A DNA stretch of 44,644 nt, from positions 1 through 44,644 of the forward strand of contig VGJS01000036.1 in NCBI GenBank assembly GCA_016867395.1, written 5' to 3'. The notes below the pieces were generated by a model. That model saw only the letters and a program-made list of their open reading frames with translations. It ran no database searches and had not been told where the DNA came from. Source of the stretch: Candidatus Handelsmanbacteria bacterium (GTDB taxonomy: Bacteria; Latescibacterota; UBA2968; UBA8231). This document shows positions 42,836 to 44,644 of the stretch, in pieces. Position 1 is the stretch's first letter. The number at the start of each line of letters is the position of its first letter. The position numbers were made by a program, and so were the translations under genes.

Positions 42836-43912
42836 ATGGCAAAGAGAAAGGCAGCACTGCGACCCAAGAAACTGCGGGTCGCCCTTATCGGCGCCGGCGG
42901 CATCGCCGGGGCGCACATGCGCCACTACGCCACGATGGAGGATGTGGAGTTGGTGGCGCTGGCGGACGTCTCCAAGGCCAGCATGGCCCGCCGTGCCGAG
43001 GAATACAAGGTGTCGAATTGTTTCACCGACTACCGGCAGATGCTGGAGAAGATCCGCCCCGATGCGGTCAGCATCTGCACCCCAAACGGATTGCACGCGC
43101 CGACTACCATCGACGCCCTGAGGGCCGGCGCCCATGTGCTGGTCGAGAAACCGATGGCGATGAACGCCCGCGAGGCCCAGGCCATGATCAGCGCGGCGAA
43201 AAAACACCGGCGCAAACTGGTCATCGGCTTTCAGCACCGCTTCGAGCCCAAAACCCAGTTCATCAGGAGGGCGGTCGAAGCCGGCAAGCTGGGCCGGGTG
43301 GTGTTTGCGCGGGTCCAGGCGCTGCGGCGGCGCGGCATCCCCAACTGGGGGGTGTTCGGGCGCAAGGAGCTACAGGGCGGCGGTCCGCTCATCGACATCG
43401 GGGTGCATGTGTTGGAGGCGACCCACTACGCGATGGGGACGCCCAGGCCGGTGGCTGCCAGCGGCGGGGCCTTTACCTACCTGGGTGACAGGAAATCGAA
43501 TGTAGTCTCCCAGTGGCCGAACTGGGACCACAAGACCTACACGGTCGAGGATCTGGCGGTGGGGCAGATCCGCTTCGAGAATGGCGCGGTGCTCCACCTC
43601 GAAGCGAGTTTCGCCGCCCATATCGAGAAGGACGTGTGGACCTTCCAACTCATGGGAGAGAAGGGAGGGGCGATTTATGATCCGCCTTCCTTCTACGGGG
43701 ACGAATTCGGACACATGGTCAACCTCAGCCCAGGATGGCTTCCGCGCGACGCTGCGGCCGACGGTTTTGCCATCAAGATGCGCAACTTCGTCGATCATGT
43801 GTTACACGGCAAGCCGACCGGAGCGCCGGGGGAACACGGTTTGATGGTGCAGAGGATGCTGGACGGCATCTACCAGTCGGCAGAGAGAGGGCGAGAAGTC
43901 ATCATCAAGTGA
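42836..43912 (+). CDS. Gfo/Idh/MocA-family NAD(P)-dependent oxidoreductase
   Basis: This is a 358-residue sugar or inositol dehydrogenase-type enzyme. The Rossmann motif is VALIGAGGIAGAHMRHY, VSICTPNGLHAP follows, VLVEKPMAMN carries the family Lys of EKP, and GGGPLIDIGVHVLEATHY has the catalytic Asp/His. The middle HRFEPKTQFIRRAVEAGKLG is typical. The N-terminal KRKAALRPKK is a basic tail, not a signal. It lies 51 bases after the DUF6807 gene and before a terminator. The substrate is probably a sugar or cyclitol. Confidence 0.93.
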   Translation: MAKRKAALRPKKLRVALIGAGGIAGAHMRHYATMEDVELVALADVSKASMARRAEEYKVSNCFTDYRQMLEKIRPDAVSICTPNGLHAPTTIDALRAGAHVLVEKPMAMNAREAQAMISAAKKHRRKLVIGFQHRFEPKTQFIRRAVEAGKLGRVVFARVQALRRRGIPNWGVFGRKELQGGGPLIDIGVHVLEATHYAMGTPRPVAASGGAFTYLGDRKSNVVSQWPNWDHKTYTVEDLAVGQIRFENGAVLHLEASFAAHIEKDVWTFQLMGEKGGAIYDPPSFYGDEFGHMVNLSPGWLPRDAAADGFAIKMRNFVDHVLHGKPTGAPGEHGLMVQRMLDGIYQSAERGREVIIK

Positions 43913-43932
43913 GGTTTGCCTGAACGGGTGAG

Positions 43933-43971
43933 AAAGGGGTCGGCCTGGGCAGGATGGGCAGACCCCTTTTT
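43933..43971 (+). terminator. Intrinsic terminator after the DUF6807-oxidoreductase operon
   Basis: AAAGGGGTC (43933-43941) pairs perfectly with GACCCCTTT (43961-43969) across a 19-base loop, and the T run continues to 43971. It lies 20 bases after the oxidoreductase stop. Confidence 0.8.
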
Positions 43972-43972
43972 G

Positions 43973-44500
43973 TTGCCTGGCAATAACGAGGGTGATATAG
44001 CCATTACCAACCATCGCGCTGGAGTCTGGGAGCATTTCACCTTCGGGGACGGCCTTCCGGACATGAAGATCGAATGCCTCGCCGAGGACAGCCGGGGGCG
44101 CCTGTGGATCGGGACCCATGAGCAGGGGGTGGTAGGTTATGAGGGCGGGGAACTCCGCTGTTACTCGTGTCTCGCAGGTCTTTCCGGGGAGGGGGTGTTC
44201 AGCATTGTCGAGCATGGCCAGGGAAACTTATGGTTCGGCACCAACCGCGGTCTGACGGTATACGACGGCAGGGAATGTATTCACCTCGCCACAGGAGAAC
44301 CCTGCATTTTCCAGTGGGGCAGTTGCCAGGACTATTACGGCCGGCTGTGGTTCTGCATGGAACGCCAACCTGGCTTGCCGGCGATGGTGGCGCGATGGGA
44401 TGGAAGGCATCGGGAGCGCTTAGTGGTTGGGGGTGAAATGGAGGCACAAGGTCAGAGCATACTTCGATTAGCATGCGACGGAGCCGGAATAGTCTGGTGA
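43973..44500 (+). pseudogene. Fragment of a two-component-regulator-type beta-propeller protein
   Basis: An open frame without a credible start shows Reg_prop blades: IECLAEDSRGRLWIGTHEQG followed by VVGYEGGEL, then IVEHGQGNLWFGTNRGLTVYDG, then DYYGRLWFCMERQPG. Such repeats form the sensor propeller of hybrid histidine kinases (ligand-binding sensor domains), normally 700 or more residues followed by Y_Y_Y and kinase domains. Only about three blades remain. The upstream part is replaced by the terminator, and a TGA (44498-44500) falls in blade sequence just before IS sequence at about 44522. It is a doubly truncated remnant. Confidence 0.65.
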
Positions 44501-44521
44501 GGTGGCGATAGATTACGATAA

Positions 44522-44644
44522 TGGTCTGGGAAAACTGGCCAGGTGCCTAAGGTGGATTTGCCGATAGATGGAAAAAGCCATCAGGAGGTGAATTCATGCG
44601 CAAGCGCTACACCGCCGACTTCAGAGCGAAGGTGGCACTGGAGG
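44522..44644 (+). mobile_element. Start of a second IS3-family element, runs off the right edge
   Basis: An IS3-type OrfA begins at 44596, and the propeller remnant loses its reading frame just upstream. The sequence TGGTCTGGGAAAACTGGCCA from 44522 is a candidate terminal repeat because it starts with TG as IS3-family ends do. The true end cannot be confirmed without the other end. It differs from the left-edge element. Confidence 0.55.
44596..44644 (+). CDS. IS3-family transposase OrfA, N-terminal fragment
   Basis: The first 16 codons read MRKRYTADFRAKVALE, the standard opening of IS3-family OrfA proteins (helix-turn-helix, PF01527 type). AGGAGGT lies eight bases before the ATG. The rest is outside the window. 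Confidence 0.8.
   Translation, partial: MRKRYTADFRAKVALE

Noticed and set aside
1..44644. A composite transposon formed by the two flanking IS3 elements.
   Set aside because: The OrfA starts are clearly different proteins, so the elements are not copies of one IS, and neither outer end is visible.
1..44644. CRISPR arrays, rRNA or tRNA genes, a replication origin, prophage modules.
   Set aside because: No regularly spaced direct repeats, no structural RNA signatures and no phage or replication genes were seen on either strand.

Overview
The window is GC-rich bacterial DNA (by eye about two thirds G+C) with tightly packed genes, often joined by ATGA or GTGA overlaps. The gene content is a phytanoyl-CoA dioxygenase-type oxygenase, an M81 (MlrC) peptidase, an M55 D-aminopeptidase, a UroD-like protein, DUF6807, Gfo/Idh/MocA, DUF5069 and many sugar-acid enzymes. 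That mix is common in free-living or host-associated heterotrophs of candidate phyla such as Latescibacterota and Poribacteria, and in some Planctomycetes relatives. No rRNA, tRNA or marker protein fixes the taxon, so this placement is inference.

Layout. 1-986: partial IS3-family element, read leftwards, that appears to cut off a decayed GH36 alpha-galactosidase-like gene (to 2756). 2896-6275: ygjV-like membrane protein, an HPP remnant, beta-carbonic anhydrase (can) with an upstream mini-ORF, a broken Omp85/BamA-like gene and a small membrane protein. 6508-10444: a PhyH oxygenase facing an operon of GltS-like carrier, SDR and D-aminopeptidase. 10814-14029: sugar ABC importer (binding protein and two permeases, no ATPase). 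14138-20374: four damaged genes (LamG-HEAT-barrel protein, glycosidase-like protein, UroD-like protein, GH140-like protein). 20460-26141: two unrecognised proteins, a Smr protein, a broken AAC(3)-like gene and a class IV aminotransferase. 26331-29039: galactonate-dehydratase-like enolase (two frameshifts), HpaI-type aldolase and a HAD phosphatase. 29130-36985: a tight leftward operon of epimerase, 2-hydroxyacid dehydrogenase, class IV aminotransferase, amidohydrolase, M81 peptidase and a fused class III aminotransferase/UxuA-like ORF. 37018-43912: two amidohydrolases, a triple-DUF5069 protein, a class I glutamine amidotransferase, a metallophosphatase, DUF6807 and a Gfo/Idh/MocA oxidoreductase. 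43973-44644: a propeller-gene fragment and the start of a second IS3-family element.

Functionally this looks like a catabolic region for sugars, sugar acids and amino- or amide-containing small molecules, possibly including D-amino-acid compounds. The cytoplasmic enzymes are mostly intact. The polymer-attacking and outer-membrane genes carry many nonsense codons (all three stop types) and single-base indels.

The most novel signals are: (1) a family of long imperfect-palindrome intergenic elements at 10565, 21782 and 37864, whose arms differ between copies but mostly keep pairing through compensatory changes, plus a half copy at 10512; (2) a protein made of three tandem DUF5069 domains; (3) an in-frame fusion of a class III aminotransferase with a UxuA-like dehydratase; (4) the concentrated decay of the saccharolytic and outer-membrane module between two different outward-facing IS3 elements.
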